Source: Aggregatilineales bacterium
GTDB taxonomy: Bacteria; Chloroflexota; Anaerolineae; Aggregatilineales; Phototrophicaceae
Reading direction: 5' to 3'
Assembly: GCA_029975765.1 (NCBI GenBank)
Contig: JARKOK010000112.1
Location: forward strand, 1-49,048
DNA length: 49,048 nt
How positions within the stretch are numbered: position 1 is the first letter of the stretch; the number at the start of each line of letters is the position of its first letter. Of the stretch, positions 7,509 to 15,975 are shown one piece after another. A model generated the notes under the pieces. That model made no database searches. It saw only the letters and a list, made by a program, of their open reading frames with translations, and was not told where the DNA came from. A program made the position numbers and the translations under genes.

Positions 7509-8750
7509 TCAGCGGTTTTCTTTCCCTACTGATACCCCGGCGACGTAGCCGCTTGACCACGCCCACTGAAAATTATACCCCCCGATGCGCCCGTCCACGT
7601 CGCAGATTTCGCCACAAAAGTACAGACCGGGACAAACGCGGGACTGCATCGTGTCAAGGTGGATTTCCGACAGCGGCACGCCGCCCGCCGTCACTTCGGC
7701 ATAGGTAAACCCCCGGTCGCCCGTAATGGGCAGCGGCAGTGCCGTGATCGAGCGCACCAGCGCCTTGCGCTGCTCGCGTGTCAATTGGTCGGCGGCTGTG
7801 GTCGGTTCGACACCTGCCGCCTCACACAGGGCGCGGGCGAGGCGTTCCGGCAGGTACGGATGCAGATACCGTAACGGGCTGACGCGCCCCAGCGCCAGCA
7901 GATCGGCGTCCACCTGTTCCGATGTTTTGTCCGGCAGCCAGTTTATGATGAGCGTCGTGCCAGGGTCGTCCAGCTTCCCGGCGAGGTAATAACGGCTGAT
8001 GTCCAGCACCGATGGCCCGGACAGGCCGAAGTGGGTACACAGCGTTGAATCCGTGAACGCTGCCAGCCTCTTGCCGGACGCGGCGCGCACCTCCAGCGTG
8101 GCGGGTACGGTCACGCCGCTGAGCGCGTAGATGAAATGATCGCGCGGCAGCGTCAGCGGCACCAGCGCCGGGAAGACTCGCGGCGTAAGGCTGTGGCCCA
8201 GCGCCCGCGCCAGCATGTAGCCGTGTCCATCCGAGCCAGACTTCGGCAGCGCCCGCCCGCCGGTCGCCAGCACCACACGGCCAGCTTCCAGCGCGCCCCA
8301 CTCGCCGCGCACGACAAAGCCCTGCCCCGGTCGCTCCACCATCTCAACGCGGCACGGATGCCGCAGTTCGACATTAGCGCGGCGCGCGGCGGTCAGGAGC
8401 GCGTCCAGCACCGTTTGCGCGTCGTCCGTCACCGGGAACAGCTTGCCCGTTTCCTCGCGTTTCAGTTCCACGCCCAGTTCACGGAAAAACGTAATGGTCT
8501 GCGGCACGTCGAAGCGGCGCAGCACCTTTTTGATCGCGTTACGCGATGACCCGGCATAGGCCGTTTCGTCCACCACATCGTGGGTGACGTTGCAGCGCCC
8601 GCCCCCCGCCACCAGGATTTTCGCGCCCAATTTGCGCGCCCCGTCCAGCAGTACAATCCGGCGGTTGGGATACGCCCGCCCCGCCCAGATGCCGGCGAAC
8701 AGCCCCGCTGCGCCCGCCCCAATCACCACAATGTCAGCCCGGTCAGCCAT
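7509..8750 (-). CDS. HI0933-like NAD(P)/FAD-dependent oxidoreductase (YhiN/BaiN family)
   Basis: A 413-residue flavoprotein. The FAD-binding Rossmann motif GAGAAG sits at 11-16, the family phrase ATGGRALPKSGSDGHGY is in the middle, and the C-terminal flavin-contacting GGYNFQWAWSSGYVAG is intact. Length matches the family. HI0933-like proteins are flavin-dependent oxidoreductases, with related members reported to act in bile-acid dehydroxylation, but most have no assigned substrate. The start codon overlaps the stop of the CoA-transferase-like gene (TAATG), so it is translated by coupling as the last gene of a three-gene minus-strand operon. Confidence 0.9.
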   Translation of the reverse strand: MADRADIVVIGAGAAGLFAGIWAGRAYPNRRIVLLDGARKLGAKILVAGGGRCNVTHDVVDETAYAGSSRNAIKKVLRRFDVPQTITFFRELGVELKREETGKLFPVTDDAQTVLDALLTAARRANVELRHPCRVEMVERPGQGFVVRGEWGALEAGRVVLATGGRALPKSGSDGHGYMLARALGHSLTPRVFPALVPLTLPRDHFIYALSGVTVPATLEVRAASGKRLAAFTDSTLCTHFGLSGPSVLDISRYYLAGKLDDPGTTLIINWLPDKTSEQVDADLLALGRVSPLRYLHPYLPERLARALCEAAGVEPTTAADQLTREQRKALVRSITALPLPITGDRGFTYAEVTAGGVPLSEIHLDTMQSRVCPGLYFCGEICDVDGRIGGYNFQWAWSSGYVAGVSVGKENR

Positions 8751-9568
8751 TACAGGGCGTTTTCTTTCGCCAGTATTTCTCGCAGCAGGTCTTTACGGGC
8801 GCTGCCACCCAGCATCTCCAGCTTTCGCACGCCCAGCGGGTCAATATCCTCGCGCAGCAGACGGACTTCATCCGGCGCAGGCGGCGGCGTTTCATGCACA
8901 TCAGGCGAAATATCCAACGGAAAGCCTGTTTTCTTCTGAATGTAGTCAATACTTACGCCAGGGTGGTAAGTCAAAAGCCGCATCTGCCCGTGTTCCCAAT
9001 CGAACTGTCCCAGATCGCTGATGAGATACCGCGCGCCCGCCCCCCGTTGGCGCTGCGGCGTGTGTCCCAGCCCACTGACAAAATCCACCGCTTTTACGAA
9101 GGTCACGCGGGAATGGCGCGGCACATACAGGTAGATATGATCAGAAAACACTGTAACATCCGGGATGCCGCCCGTACCCGGCAGGCGCATACGCGGATGG
9201 TGATAATCGGCGCCAAAAGCGATGTTGTTGAAGTTTCCGGCGGCGTCCACCTGCGCCGGGCGGAAAAATTCCTTCACCGGGTAGTTTGGCAGCAGATCCG
9301 CCGCGCCGGTCACAAAACCAAAATGAATCAGCGCCTTGCCAAGCCACAGGTCTTCAATCCGCCCCACCCCCAGCGGTGACCACTGCTGCACCAGCGCCTG
9401 CCCGATGGCCGACGAAAATGTAATCTCCGGCGCATGAGTACACTGCGCCAGAATGAACCCCGCCATGACCAGCGGGGTATTGATCCCCTGTGCCAGCAGA
9501 TCACCATTTTCCACCTGCCGCGCGATACACGCGCAAATAATCTCATCAGTTGTGAAGTCCACGATCAA
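8750..9568 (-). CDS. CoA-transferase subunit beta-like protein (IpdB/GctB type)
   Basis: A 272-residue protein of the class I CoA-transferase beta-subunit fold. The order of segments (TDEIICACIARQVENGD, NTPLVMAGFILAQ, VDAAGNFNN, PGTGGIPDVT, HSRVTFVKAVDFVSGLG) follows the glutaconate CoA-transferase beta / IpdB type. These proteins normally pair with an alpha subunit encoded next to them; none is present here, since RtcB lies upstream and a flavoprotein downstream. The stretch where class I enzymes carry the catalytic Glu (ExG) reads SSAIG, so the transferase Glu may be absent, as is known for IpdAB, a ring-opening hydrolase. Coupled to both neighbours by ATGA (upstream) and TAATG (downstream) overlaps. 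Confidence 0.78.
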   Translation of the reverse strand: MIVDFTTDEIICACIARQVENGDLLAQGINTPLVMAGFILAQCTHAPEITFSSAIGQALVQQWSPLGVGRIEDLWLGKALIHFGFVTGAADLLPNYPVKEFFRPAQVDAAGNFNNIAFGADYHHPRMRLPGTGGIPDVTVFSDHIYLYVPRHSRVTFVKAVDFVSGLGHTPQRQRGAGARYLISDLGQFDWEHGQMRLLTYHPGVSIDYIQKKTGFPLDISPDVHETPPPAPDEVRLLREDIDPLGVRKLEMLGGSARKDLLREILAKENAL

Positions 9569-10788
9569 TCCTCGGCTTTGCTGCCCGTGCCATCCATCCG
9601 TACCAGCAGCGGCGAAAACCTGCCCACAATATCCACCAGATCCGCCTGCGCCGCGATTACCTCTTCAATCGGCTTGTATGCCTGGGGAGCTTCATCCAAT
9701 CCGGCGCTGATGAGCGTTACGCCGCGCTCCAGCAAATAGCGGTCGCGCTCGGTTTTGGTGATCGTATCCAGCGCCTTGCGGCGGCTCATCGCCCGCCCTG
9801 CGCCATGCGCCGCTGAATTGAGCGACTCGATTACGCCTCTCCCGCGCACGATGAACCCGGCGTCGGCCATCGAACCAGGAATAAACCCCAGCACACCTTT
9901 ACCCGCCGGTGTTGCGCCCTTGCGGTGGACGATGACTTTTCGTTCCGCACTATCGAATCCGGCTGGCGCGGGTAGGCTTTCCACCCAGGCGTAATTATGG
10001 TGGTTCTCCACCGTCGCTGCGGGCTTCAGCCCGGCGGCCTTCGCCACACGGCTGTGGATCACCTGATGATTGGCCGAGGCGAACCGCCCCGCCAGTTCCA
10101 TCGCCTGCCAGTACTCCTGGCCTTCGTGCCAGTCCAGCGGCAGCCATGCCAGATGTTTCACGGTTTTGTCGAGATTTGGATGCAGCTTCATCGCCAGTTC
10201 GGAATAGTGGCTGGCGATCTTGTACCCTACCCCACGTGACCCACTGTGTGACAGCAGCGCCAGATATTCCCCGGCCTTCAGACCAAGATCAGGTGCGTCT
10301 CTGTCCAGCCGCAGCGCGCCCCACTCGACAAAGTGATTGCCGCTGCCGCTTGTGCCCAGTTGGCCGCAGGCCGTATCATGCAGCGATTTCACGAATTTGT
10401 TCATGTCCCAGGCCGGATCATCCAGTACATCATGCTGGGCGCGCTGGCTGCCCCGCCATTCCCGCCCCGCGCCAAACAGGGTTTGCTCGACCAGCGCCTT
10501 TTTAAACTGCCCGGTGCGCTGTTTAAGCGCAATCGGCGACTCCTCAAAAATAGAGAGCCGCACGCGGCAGGCGATGTCCACGCCGACAGCGTAGGGAATC
10601 ACCGCATTATCGGTCGCCAGCACCCCACCAATCGGCAGGCCGTAACCAACATGAGCGTCCGGCATCAGCGCCCCCGCCACACTGACCGGCAGCCGCATGG
10701 CCGCGTTCATTTGCGCGCGGGATTCGGGATCAATATATCGTTCGCCCCATACCGGATAAGGCAGCGGTTCTGTTCGTAATACGTCCAT
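9565..10788 (-). CDS. rtcB: RtcB family 3'-phosphate RNA ligase
   Basis: A 407-residue RtcB ligase, which joins RNA 2',3'-cyclic phosphate or 3'-phosphate ends to 5'-OH ends using GTP and Mn2+. Visible motifs include MPDAHVGYGLPIGGV, the metal-binding VGVDIACRV, GSGNHF, HSGSRGVG, HRKGATPA and the guanylated histidine (His328) in SAAHGAGRAMSRR. It is on the short side for the family. A GTG seven codons upstream (10809) could also start translation; I prefer the ATG at 10788, which is preceded by GGGAG and GTGAGG. No archease, RtcA or RtcR gene is nearby. It heads an operon with the CoA-transferase-like and flavoprotein genes, with which no functional link is known. Confidence 0.92.
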   Translation of the reverse strand: MDVLRTEPLPYPVWGERYIDPESRAQMNAAMRLPVSVAGALMPDAHVGYGLPIGGVLATDNAVIPYAVGVDIACRVRLSIFEESPIALKQRTGQFKKALVEQTLFGAGREWRGSQRAQHDVLDDPAWDMNKFVKSLHDTACGQLGTSGSGNHFVEWGALRLDRDAPDLGLKAGEYLALLSHSGSRGVGYKIASHYSELAMKLHPNLDKTVKHLAWLPLDWHEGQEYWQAMELAGRFASANHQVIHSRVAKAAGLKPAATVENHHNYAWVESLPAPAGFDSAERKVIVHRKGATPAGKGVLGFIPGSMADAGFIVRGRGVIESLNSAAHGAGRAMSRRKALDTITKTERDRYLLERGVTLISAGLDEAPQAYKPIEEVIAAQADLVDIVGRFSPLLVRMDGTGSKAED

Positions 10789-10865
10789 CGCCTCACTTCT
10801 CCCGATCACTATCCGCCGCAGACAAAACGATCATAAAGATTCACACTGGCGTTTTCAAGGACGGT

Positions 10866-10893
10866 TTGACGCGCTTACCAGTTGTGCTACAAT
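10866..10893 (+). promoter_or_regulatory. Sigma70-type promoter with extended -10
   Basis: TTGACG at 10866-10871, a 16-bp spacer and TACAAT at 10888-10893 preceded by TGC (extended -10). It points to the cyclic-nucleotide-binding gene starting at 10958. Confidence 0.7.
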
Positions 10894-10957
10894 GGCCTCA
10901 GCATACATGCACCGCCACCCGATCTTTCCAACCGGGACAGAATTATAGGAGCAGCGA

Positions 10958-11446
10958 ATGTCCTTCATTACGATTCTGAAGCAAGCGGACATTTTTTACG
11001 AATTAACCAATACCCAGCTCGAACTGGTCGCCTCTATTTGCAGCGAGAAGCACTATCAGGCGGGTGATATTATTTTTGAGGAAAATACGCCCGGCACAGA
11101 ACTCTATGTCATTGCCAACGGTGAAGTTGAAATCGTCGTCAATCCAGCGCTGGTCGGCAAAAAAGATGAGGCGAATGATCGTTTTACGATTGCAACGCTG
11201 CGGCGCGGCCAGTCCTTCGGCGAAGTGGCGCTGGTGGATGAGGGCGTGCGTTCCGCCGGGGCGCGCTGTTCGCAACCAGACACACACCTGATCGCCATCC
11301 CCCGCGATAAGCTGATGCTTCTGTGCGACACGTATCCGCAGTTAGGCTACCGGCTGATGCGGAATCTGGCGGCTGACCTTGCCATGAAGATTCGCCACAC
11401 CGACTTACAGGTACGCGAGCAGTTGACCTGGCAGCCCAACCGCTAA
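10958..11446 (+). CDS. Cyclic nucleotide-binding domain protein (stand-alone)
   Basis: A 162-residue protein that is essentially one CNB domain: the GDIIFEENTPGTELYVIANGEVEI beta-barrel segment (split here at its turns) and a phosphate-binding cassette reading RRGQSFGEVALVD followed by VRSAGA, in which the Glu of FGE and a downstream Arg, the usual ligand-contacting residues, are kept. After the cassette comes a helix but no helix-turn-helix, so unlike CRP/FNR proteins it should not bind DNA by itself. It may sense cAMP, c-di-GMP or another ligand and act on a partner. AGGAG precedes the ATG. The TauE/SafE gene begins 13 bp downstream and is probably in the same transcript. Confidence 0.85.
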   Translation: MSFITILKQADIFYELTNTQLELVASICSEKHYQAGDIIFEENTPGTELYVIANGEVEIVVNPALVGKKDEANDRFTIATLRRGQSFGEVALVDEGVRSAGARCSQPDTHLIAIPRDKLMLLCDTYPQLGYRLMRNLAADLAMKIRHTDLQVREQLTWQPNR

Positions 11447-11459
11447 TTACCGTCGCATC

Positions 11460-12203
11460 ATGGCATTTGTCGCGGCCATTCTCATCGCTACCCTGCTGAT
11501 CGGTTTATCCAAAGGTGGCCTGGGTGGGCCGGTGCCGGTAGCCCTGGTCACACCGATTCTTGTTACCGTGATGCCCGCCGGCCAGGCCGTCGGTATTGTC
11601 CTGCCGCTGCTCATGGTAGCCGACGCCTTTGCTCTATGGATGTACTGGAAACAATGGGATGGCCGGCAGATCCGGCTGCTGCTGCCGATGGCCGTTCTGG
11701 GTGTGATGGCCGGCAGCCTTCTCCTGGCAACGCTGTCCCAGCACGATCTGTTATTCCGGCGGGTGCTGGGCGCGTTCACGCTCCTTATAATCGCCTACAA
11801 AATCGGCAGCGGGTGGCTGCGAACCGTACAGTACCAGCCGCAGCCCTGGCACGGCTGGCTGGTGGGCTGGCTGTCCGGCTTTGCGTCCGCCCTGGCAAAC
11901 GTCGGCGCGCCGCCCTTTACCGCCTATATGCTGCTGCAAAACGTGTCGCCAGTGGTCTTTATCGCCAATACCACGCTGCTGTTTGCCATCGTCAACGCGC
12001 TTAAGCTGCCGGGGGTGCTGCTCACCGGCGTGCTGGATTTACACCAGTTTGCCGGTATCTTGTGGGCGCTGCCACTGATTCCACCCAGCATCTGGCTGGG
12101 GCGCAAGTTTGTAGACTGGGTTAACCCGAAAATCTTTGAGCAGTTGATGATCGGCCTGCTGTTCATCGCCAGCGTGGCACTGCTCCTCTCGCAGCCAAAG
12201 TGA
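11460..12203 (+). CDS. TauE/SafE family sulfite/anion exporter
   Basis: A 247-residue polytopic protein with about eight hydrophobic helices and the two Gly/Pro-containing repeats of the TauE/SafE family: an N-terminal GLSKGGLGGPVPV and a C-terminal half with NVGAPPFTAYMLLQ. Members move sulfite, sulfonates or other organosulfur anions across the inner membrane. Length (about 250) is normal. The start has no obvious Shine-Dalgarno sequence and lies 13 bp after the cyclic-nucleotide-binding gene, so translation may depend on coupling. Substrate cannot be assigned from context. Confidence 0.88.
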   Translation: MAFVAAILIATLLIGLSKGGLGGPVPVALVTPILVTVMPAGQAVGIVLPLLMVADAFALWMYWKQWDGRQIRLLLPMAVLGVMAGSLLLATLSQHDLLFRRVLGAFTLLIIAYKIGSGWLRTVQYQPQPWHGWLVGWLSGFASALANVGAPPFTAYMLLQNVSPVVFIANTTLLFAIVNALKLPGVLLTGVLDLHQFAGILWALPLIPPSIWLGRKFVDWVNPKIFEQLMIGLLFIASVALLLSQPK

Positions 12204-12237
12204 CCATTGGGAGAACTCCCCGGATCAGCCACCCACA

Positions 12238-13233
12238 ATGAAAGCCCAGGTTTTACACACTCCTGCCCCGATTGACACCAACCCCTTACTCTCTGAAGAC
12301 CTGCCGCGCCCGCTGCCGCCGCCGGGATATCTACAGGTCAGGGTACACGCCTGCGGAGTGTGCCACACCGACTTGCACGTCATTGAAGGCGAACTGCCGA
12401 ATCCGCTGCTGCCGCTGATACCCGGCCACCAGATTGTTGGCGTGGTAGAAACCACCGGCGCCGGTGTTAGCCGCTTCCAGCCCGGTGCGCGGGTGGGCAT
12501 CCCCTGGCTGCACCAGACGTGCGGCGTGTGTGAGGACTGCCGGCGCGGGCAGGAGAATCTGTGCGCGAACGCGCAGTTTACCGGTTACACCGTATCAGGC
12601 GGTTATGCCGAATACGCCATCGTACCGGAACATTTCGCTGTACCCATCCCGGAACGCTTTAGTGACATCGAGGCGGCGCCGCTGCTGTGCGCCGGAATCG
12701 TCGGCTACCGGTCGCTCAAACTGTCGGATTTACAACCGGGGGAGCGGCTGGGCTTGTATGGGTTCGGCGGCAGCGCGCATATCTGCCTTCAGGTGGCACG
12801 GCACTGGGGCTGCGAGGTTTACGCCTTTACCCGCAGCGCCGAACATCAGCGTCACGCGAAGGAACTGGGCGCGGCGTGGGCGGGACAGGCTCAGGCTATG
12901 CCGCCGCATCAGCCTGATCGCAGCATTATTTTCGCGCCGGCGGGTTGGCTGGTGCCGCTGGCGCTCGGCCACCTGCGAAAAGGCGGAACATTATGCATCA
13001 ACGCGATCCATATGAGTGACCTGCCCGCCATGCCCTACGCTCTGCTGTGGCACGAGCGCACAATCCGCAGCGTTGCCAATGCGACCCGGCAGGATGCCGA
13101 GGAATTCATGTCGCTGGCAGCACAAATCCCCGTTCACGCCGACACTCAAACGTTTGACCTGGATGCCGCCAATCAGGTGCTGCTGCGGCTCAAACAGGGG
13201 CAAATACAGGGTGCGGCGGTCCTGTATCCATAA
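12238..13233 (+). CDS. Zinc-dependent alcohol dehydrogenase family protein
   Basis: A 331-residue medium-chain dehydrogenase/reductase. The catalytic zinc ligands are visible as Cys42 in ACGVCHTD and His64 in IPGHQ, with a further Cys in PLLCAG; the structural zinc lobe is complete (Cys95, Cys98, Cys101, Cys109 in TCGVCEDCRRGQENLC). The NAD(P)-binding turn reads GLYGFGGSAH, the variant found in the AdhA/AdhP-like branch. It should interconvert alcohols and aldehydes with NAD(P). It begins 34 bp after the exporter gene; the gap contains a tight GGGAG-AA-CTCCC inverted repeat (12209-12220) but no good ribosome-binding site. Confidence 0.92.
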   Translation: MKAQVLHTPAPIDTNPLLSEDLPRPLPPPGYLQVRVHACGVCHTDLHVIEGELPNPLLPLIPGHQIVGVVETTGAGVSRFQPGARVGIPWLHQTCGVCEDCRRGQENLCANAQFTGYTVSGGYAEYAIVPEHFAVPIPERFSDIEAAPLLCAGIVGYRSLKLSDLQPGERLGLYGFGGSAHICLQVARHWGCEVYAFTRSAEHQRHAKELGAAWAGQAQAMPPHQPDRSIIFAPAGWLVPLALGHLRKGGTLCINAIHMSDLPAMPYALLWHERTIRSVANATRQDAEEFMSLAAQIPVHADTQTFDLDAANQVLLRLKQGQIQGAAVLYP

Positions 13234-13338
13234 GAATTTCGTCAAAAAACCGCCATACCTCAGCCTGCTCTTATAGTACGTCTAATCCTCACCGCTTACG
13301 CTCGAAAACACCTGATACTCAATCATGGAGGTTTACCA

Positions 13339-14481
13339 ATGCGTAAATGGTTGATCGTTTTTACCCTCCTGCTGGTCGTGTTCCCGGTTGCGGCGCAGGA
13401 AAGCACGCCCGAAACGGCTCTGTCAGGCGGCACGGATATGCGCGGCGAGGATATGCAGAACATGGCGTTTGTGCGGTTCGCGCATTTTGCGCCGGACGCT
13501 GGCGCAGTAAGTCTGATACTCAGCGACGATATTCCCCCATCTGACAGCGCGAACTTTGGCACGATCACGGACTGGATGGCGGTTCCGGCTGGTACTTATC
13601 AGGCAGCAGCCGGCAGCACAACAGCCGAACTCGGTTTCGCGGCTCAGACCTTCTCAACGGTAGCGGCCGTCCCGGCGGAAGACGGCGACCTGAAACTGGA
13701 AGTGATTGACGAAACCTTCCCGGAACTCATTCCGGGAACGTCTTATGTCACATTCGTCAATGCCCTTCCTAACGGGACAACCGTTGATCTGGTGCGTAAT
13801 GATGTGGTGTATATTCCCGCGCTAAGGTCATTGGGCAACGCTGACGGGGTAACCAGTTGGACAGGACTTCGTGATGACAGCGGCACCTTTACCATGCGGT
13901 TTATGGAATCCGGCACCGCGGATACGGTCGTAGCTGATCTGGGTGAGATTGACATCACCGAGGGCAACCTGTTCCTGATCGCCCTTGTCCCAACAGCGGG
14001 CAGCAGCGGCGCGGAAGCGATAGTCCACGAAACGCCAATGGCGGACATCTGGTTGGTACAGGGCAAAATGGCGGAACCCGGCACAGTCATGGACGCGCTG
14101 CGCGCTAACGAACTGTTGACGCCCTTTGCCGATTCTCTGGAACAGGCCGGGCTGGCGGATACCCTGACGGGCGAAGGGCCGTATACGCTGTTTATTCCGG
14201 CAGGTTTTCTGATGGATGATGTGCCGGAGACTGTCACGCGCGACAATGGGGCGTTCCAGACATGGCTGCAAGGTTATATCGTGGAAGGTGATCTGAGATC
14301 GCAGGATGTTGCGAATGGCGAAACCGCGCTGATGACACTGGGCGGGCAGACCATCACGCCGGAAACCCGTGAAGACGGCATCTACCTCAATGGCGTCAAG
14401 GTAATCGCGGTCAACATCCCGGCCACCAACGGCACCATTCACATGATTAACGGCCTGCTGGGCGCGGAAACGCAGCAGTAG
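13339..14481 (+). CDS. Secreted DUF4397 / fasciclin-domain protein
   Basis: A 380-residue exported protein. A signal peptide covers residues 1-19 (ending VAAQ). DUF4397-type beta repeats follow (about 35-225; VRFAHFAPDAGAVSL and TYVTFVNALPNG-like strands), then a fasciclin/FAS1 domain at about 245-378 with the H1 and H2 landmarks TLFIPAGFLMDD and NGTIHMINGLL. FAS1 domains mediate adhesion between cells or to matrix; DUF4397 has no known function. This suggests a cell-surface or matrix protein. GGAGG sits 7 nt before the ATG. Two other DUF4397 proteins occur at 31841 and 34649. A bidirectional terminator follows. Confidence 0.88.
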   Translation: MRKWLIVFTLLLVVFPVAAQESTPETALSGGTDMRGEDMQNMAFVRFAHFAPDAGAVSLILSDDIPPSDSANFGTITDWMAVPAGTYQAAAGSTTAELGFAAQTFSTVAAVPAEDGDLKLEVIDETFPELIPGTSYVTFVNALPNGTTVDLVRNDVVYIPALRSLGNADGVTSWTGLRDDSGTFTMRFMESGTADTVVADLGEIDITEGNLFLIALVPTAGSSGAEAIVHETPMADIWLVQGKMAEPGTVMDALRANELLTPFADSLEQAGLADTLTGEGPYTLFIPAGFLMDDVPETVTRDNGAFQTWLQGYIVEGDLRSQDVANGETALMTLGGQTITPETREDGIYLNGVKVIAVNIPATNGTIHMINGLLGAETQQ

Positions 14482-14503
14482 ACCACGCGCATATCCACAA
14501 ACA

Positions 14504-14530
14504 AAACGGGGTCAAGTGCTGACCCCGTTT
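14504..14530. terminator. Bidirectional terminator between convergent genes
   Basis: A perfect 11-bp stem, AAACGGGGTCA at 14504-14514 with TGACCCCGTTT at 14520-14530, and a 5-nt loop. A-rich and T-rich flanks on opposite sides fit termination of both the DUF4397-fasciclin gene (+) and tyrS (-). Confidence 0.88.
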
Positions 14531-14555
14531 ATTATTGCCAATGAATGTTCTATCG

Positions 14556-15803
14556 TTACTTCCCGTTCGCCGGGCTGACCAACCGCACGAACTTACGTTT
14601 GCCCACTTGCAGCACGGCGGGCAGCATCTCCTGCGTAACGGTTGCGTGCTGGTCGGTTACGGGCAGTTCATTCAGGCGAATGCCCTTTTGCTCGATCAGA
14701 CGCCGGGCTTCCGCGCCGCTGGCAACCATATTCAGGCGGCGCAGAATATCCACCACCCGCTCCTCGCTCGCTAGCACTTCTTCCGGCATATCCGTCGGCA
14801 GCCCGCCATGACTGCGGAACACTTCATCCCATTTCTTCTGCGCGGTTTCGGCAGCCTCCGGCGTGTGGAAAATACCCACCAGCGTGCGTGCCAGCCGCAT
14901 CTTTTCCGTGTTCGGGTGCAGCACACCGGACTCCAGCCCATGCTTCAGATCGGCCAACTGCTGCGGCGTCCAGCCCAGCAGCAGCTTGTGGTAGATCAGC
15001 AGCGCCTTATCCGGCACGCTCATCACCTTGCCAAACATGTCGAATGGCTCAGCCATGATCGGGATGTGATTGCCCAGGCTCTTGCTCATCTTGATATCGC
15101 CATCCGTACCCGGCAGGCTTTCACCCATGATGATCGCTACCTGCGGGCGCTGCCCCATCGCCTCTTGCAGCTTGCGCCCGGCGACCAGAATATTAAAGAG
15201 CTGATCCTGCCCGCCGACCTGCACATCCGTTTCCTGCGCCACCGCGTCGTAACCCTGCATCAATCCGTAGAACAGTTCATGTAGATAAATGGCTTCACCA
15301 GCGTCCAGCCGCTTTTTGAAATTTTCCCGCACCAGGAACTGCTGCACGGTGAAGTTGCTTGCCAGCCGGATGATGTCGGCAAAATCCAGCGTGGACAGCC
15401 ACTCGTCGTTATAACGCACACGGGTGCGGTCGCGGTCGAGAATCTTAAACGCCTGTTCGGCGTAAGTGCGTGCGTTTTCCATCACCTGATCGCGTGTTAG
15501 CTGCTCCCGCGCCTTGTCCTTGTCCGACGGGTCACCGATCAGACTGGTGAATGTACCGATCAGGAATGTCACATCGTGGCCGAAGTCCTGGAACTGGCGC
15601 AGTTTCCGCATCGTAACGGTATGCCCCAGATGCAGGTCGGCGGTGCGCGGGTCGTAACCGCAGTACACCCGCAGCGGTCGCCCGCTTTTTTCGGCTTCAA
15701 CCAGCCGCCCATGCAGTTCACGTTTCATATTTTCGCGGGTTTGTGGGTCGCCGTACTCCGCACCCGACATCAGAATTTCGACCTGTTCGTCTATCGTGGG
15801 CAT
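14556..15803 (-). CDS. tyrS: Tyrosyl-tRNA synthetase
   Basis: A 415-residue class I synthetase charging tRNA-Tyr. The HIGH signature reads HLGHT, the KMSKS signature is exact (KMSKS in GDIKMSKSLGNH), and the tyrosine pocket phrases YCGYDPRTADLHLG and VQVGGQDQLFN are present. A C-terminal S4-like RNA-binding domain (RRLIEQKGIRLN) ends the protein. The frame is open for 40 more residues upstream, but those have no family similarity and overlap the divergent promoter region, so I place the start at the ATG at 15803. The VGGQDQ form is of the TyrRZ-like branch. It is divergent from alaS. Confidence 0.95.
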   Translation of the reverse strand: MPTIDEQVEILMSGAEYGDPQTRENMKRELHGRLVEAEKSGRPLRVYCGYDPRTADLHLGHTVTMRKLRQFQDFGHDVTFLIGTFTSLIGDPSDKDKAREQLTRDQVMENARTYAEQAFKILDRDRTRVRYNDEWLSTLDFADIIRLASNFTVQQFLVRENFKKRLDAGEAIYLHELFYGLMQGYDAVAQETDVQVGGQDQLFNILVAGRKLQEAMGQRPQVAIIMGESLPGTDGDIKMSKSLGNHIPIMAEPFDMFGKVMSVPDKALLIYHKLLLGWTPQQLADLKHGLESGVLHPNTEKMRLARTLVGIFHTPEAAETAQKKWDEVFRSHGGLPTDMPEEVLASEERVVDILRRLNMVASGAEARRLIEQKGIRLNELPVTDQHATVTQEMLPAVLQVGKRKFVRLVSPANGK

Positions 15804-15846
15804 AAACCGCCGTCCTGAATAATTTGAATGTGCTGAAAGTTTGCAC

Positions 15847-15852
15847 AGTATA
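15847..15852 (-). promoter_or_regulatory. Candidate -10 element (TATACT) for tyrS
   Basis: On the minus strand TATACT lies about 44 bp upstream of the tyrS ATG. No good -35 is visible. The gap between tyrS and alaS shows no obvious T-box features. Confidence 0.35.
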
Positions 15853-15904
15853 CACGAAGCGCCTGCTTTACCAGAGGCCGATTTTATAAGGAATACAAAA
15901 TCCC

Positions 15905-15933
15905 TTGTGAACCCTTCTCGCACCTACTATAAT
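15905..15933 (+). promoter_or_regulatory. Sigma70-type promoter for the alaS operon
   Basis: TTGTGA at 15905-15910 and a perfect TATAAT at 15928-15933 with an ideal 17-bp spacer, 42 bp before the alaS ATG. Confidence 0.75.
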
Positions 15934-15975
15934 TTCCACAAATTACCACCGACTAAGCAAGGATAACCGGCTCTC

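Noticed and set aside
12209-12220. GGGAG-AA-CTCCC inverted repeat before the alcohol dehydrogenase as an operator
   Set aside because: Too short and with only 2 nt between arms; no second copy or promoter around it.
15804-15923. N-terminal extension of TyrRS
   Set aside because: The family begins near MPTIDEQVE; the extra residues overlap the tyrS -10 region.
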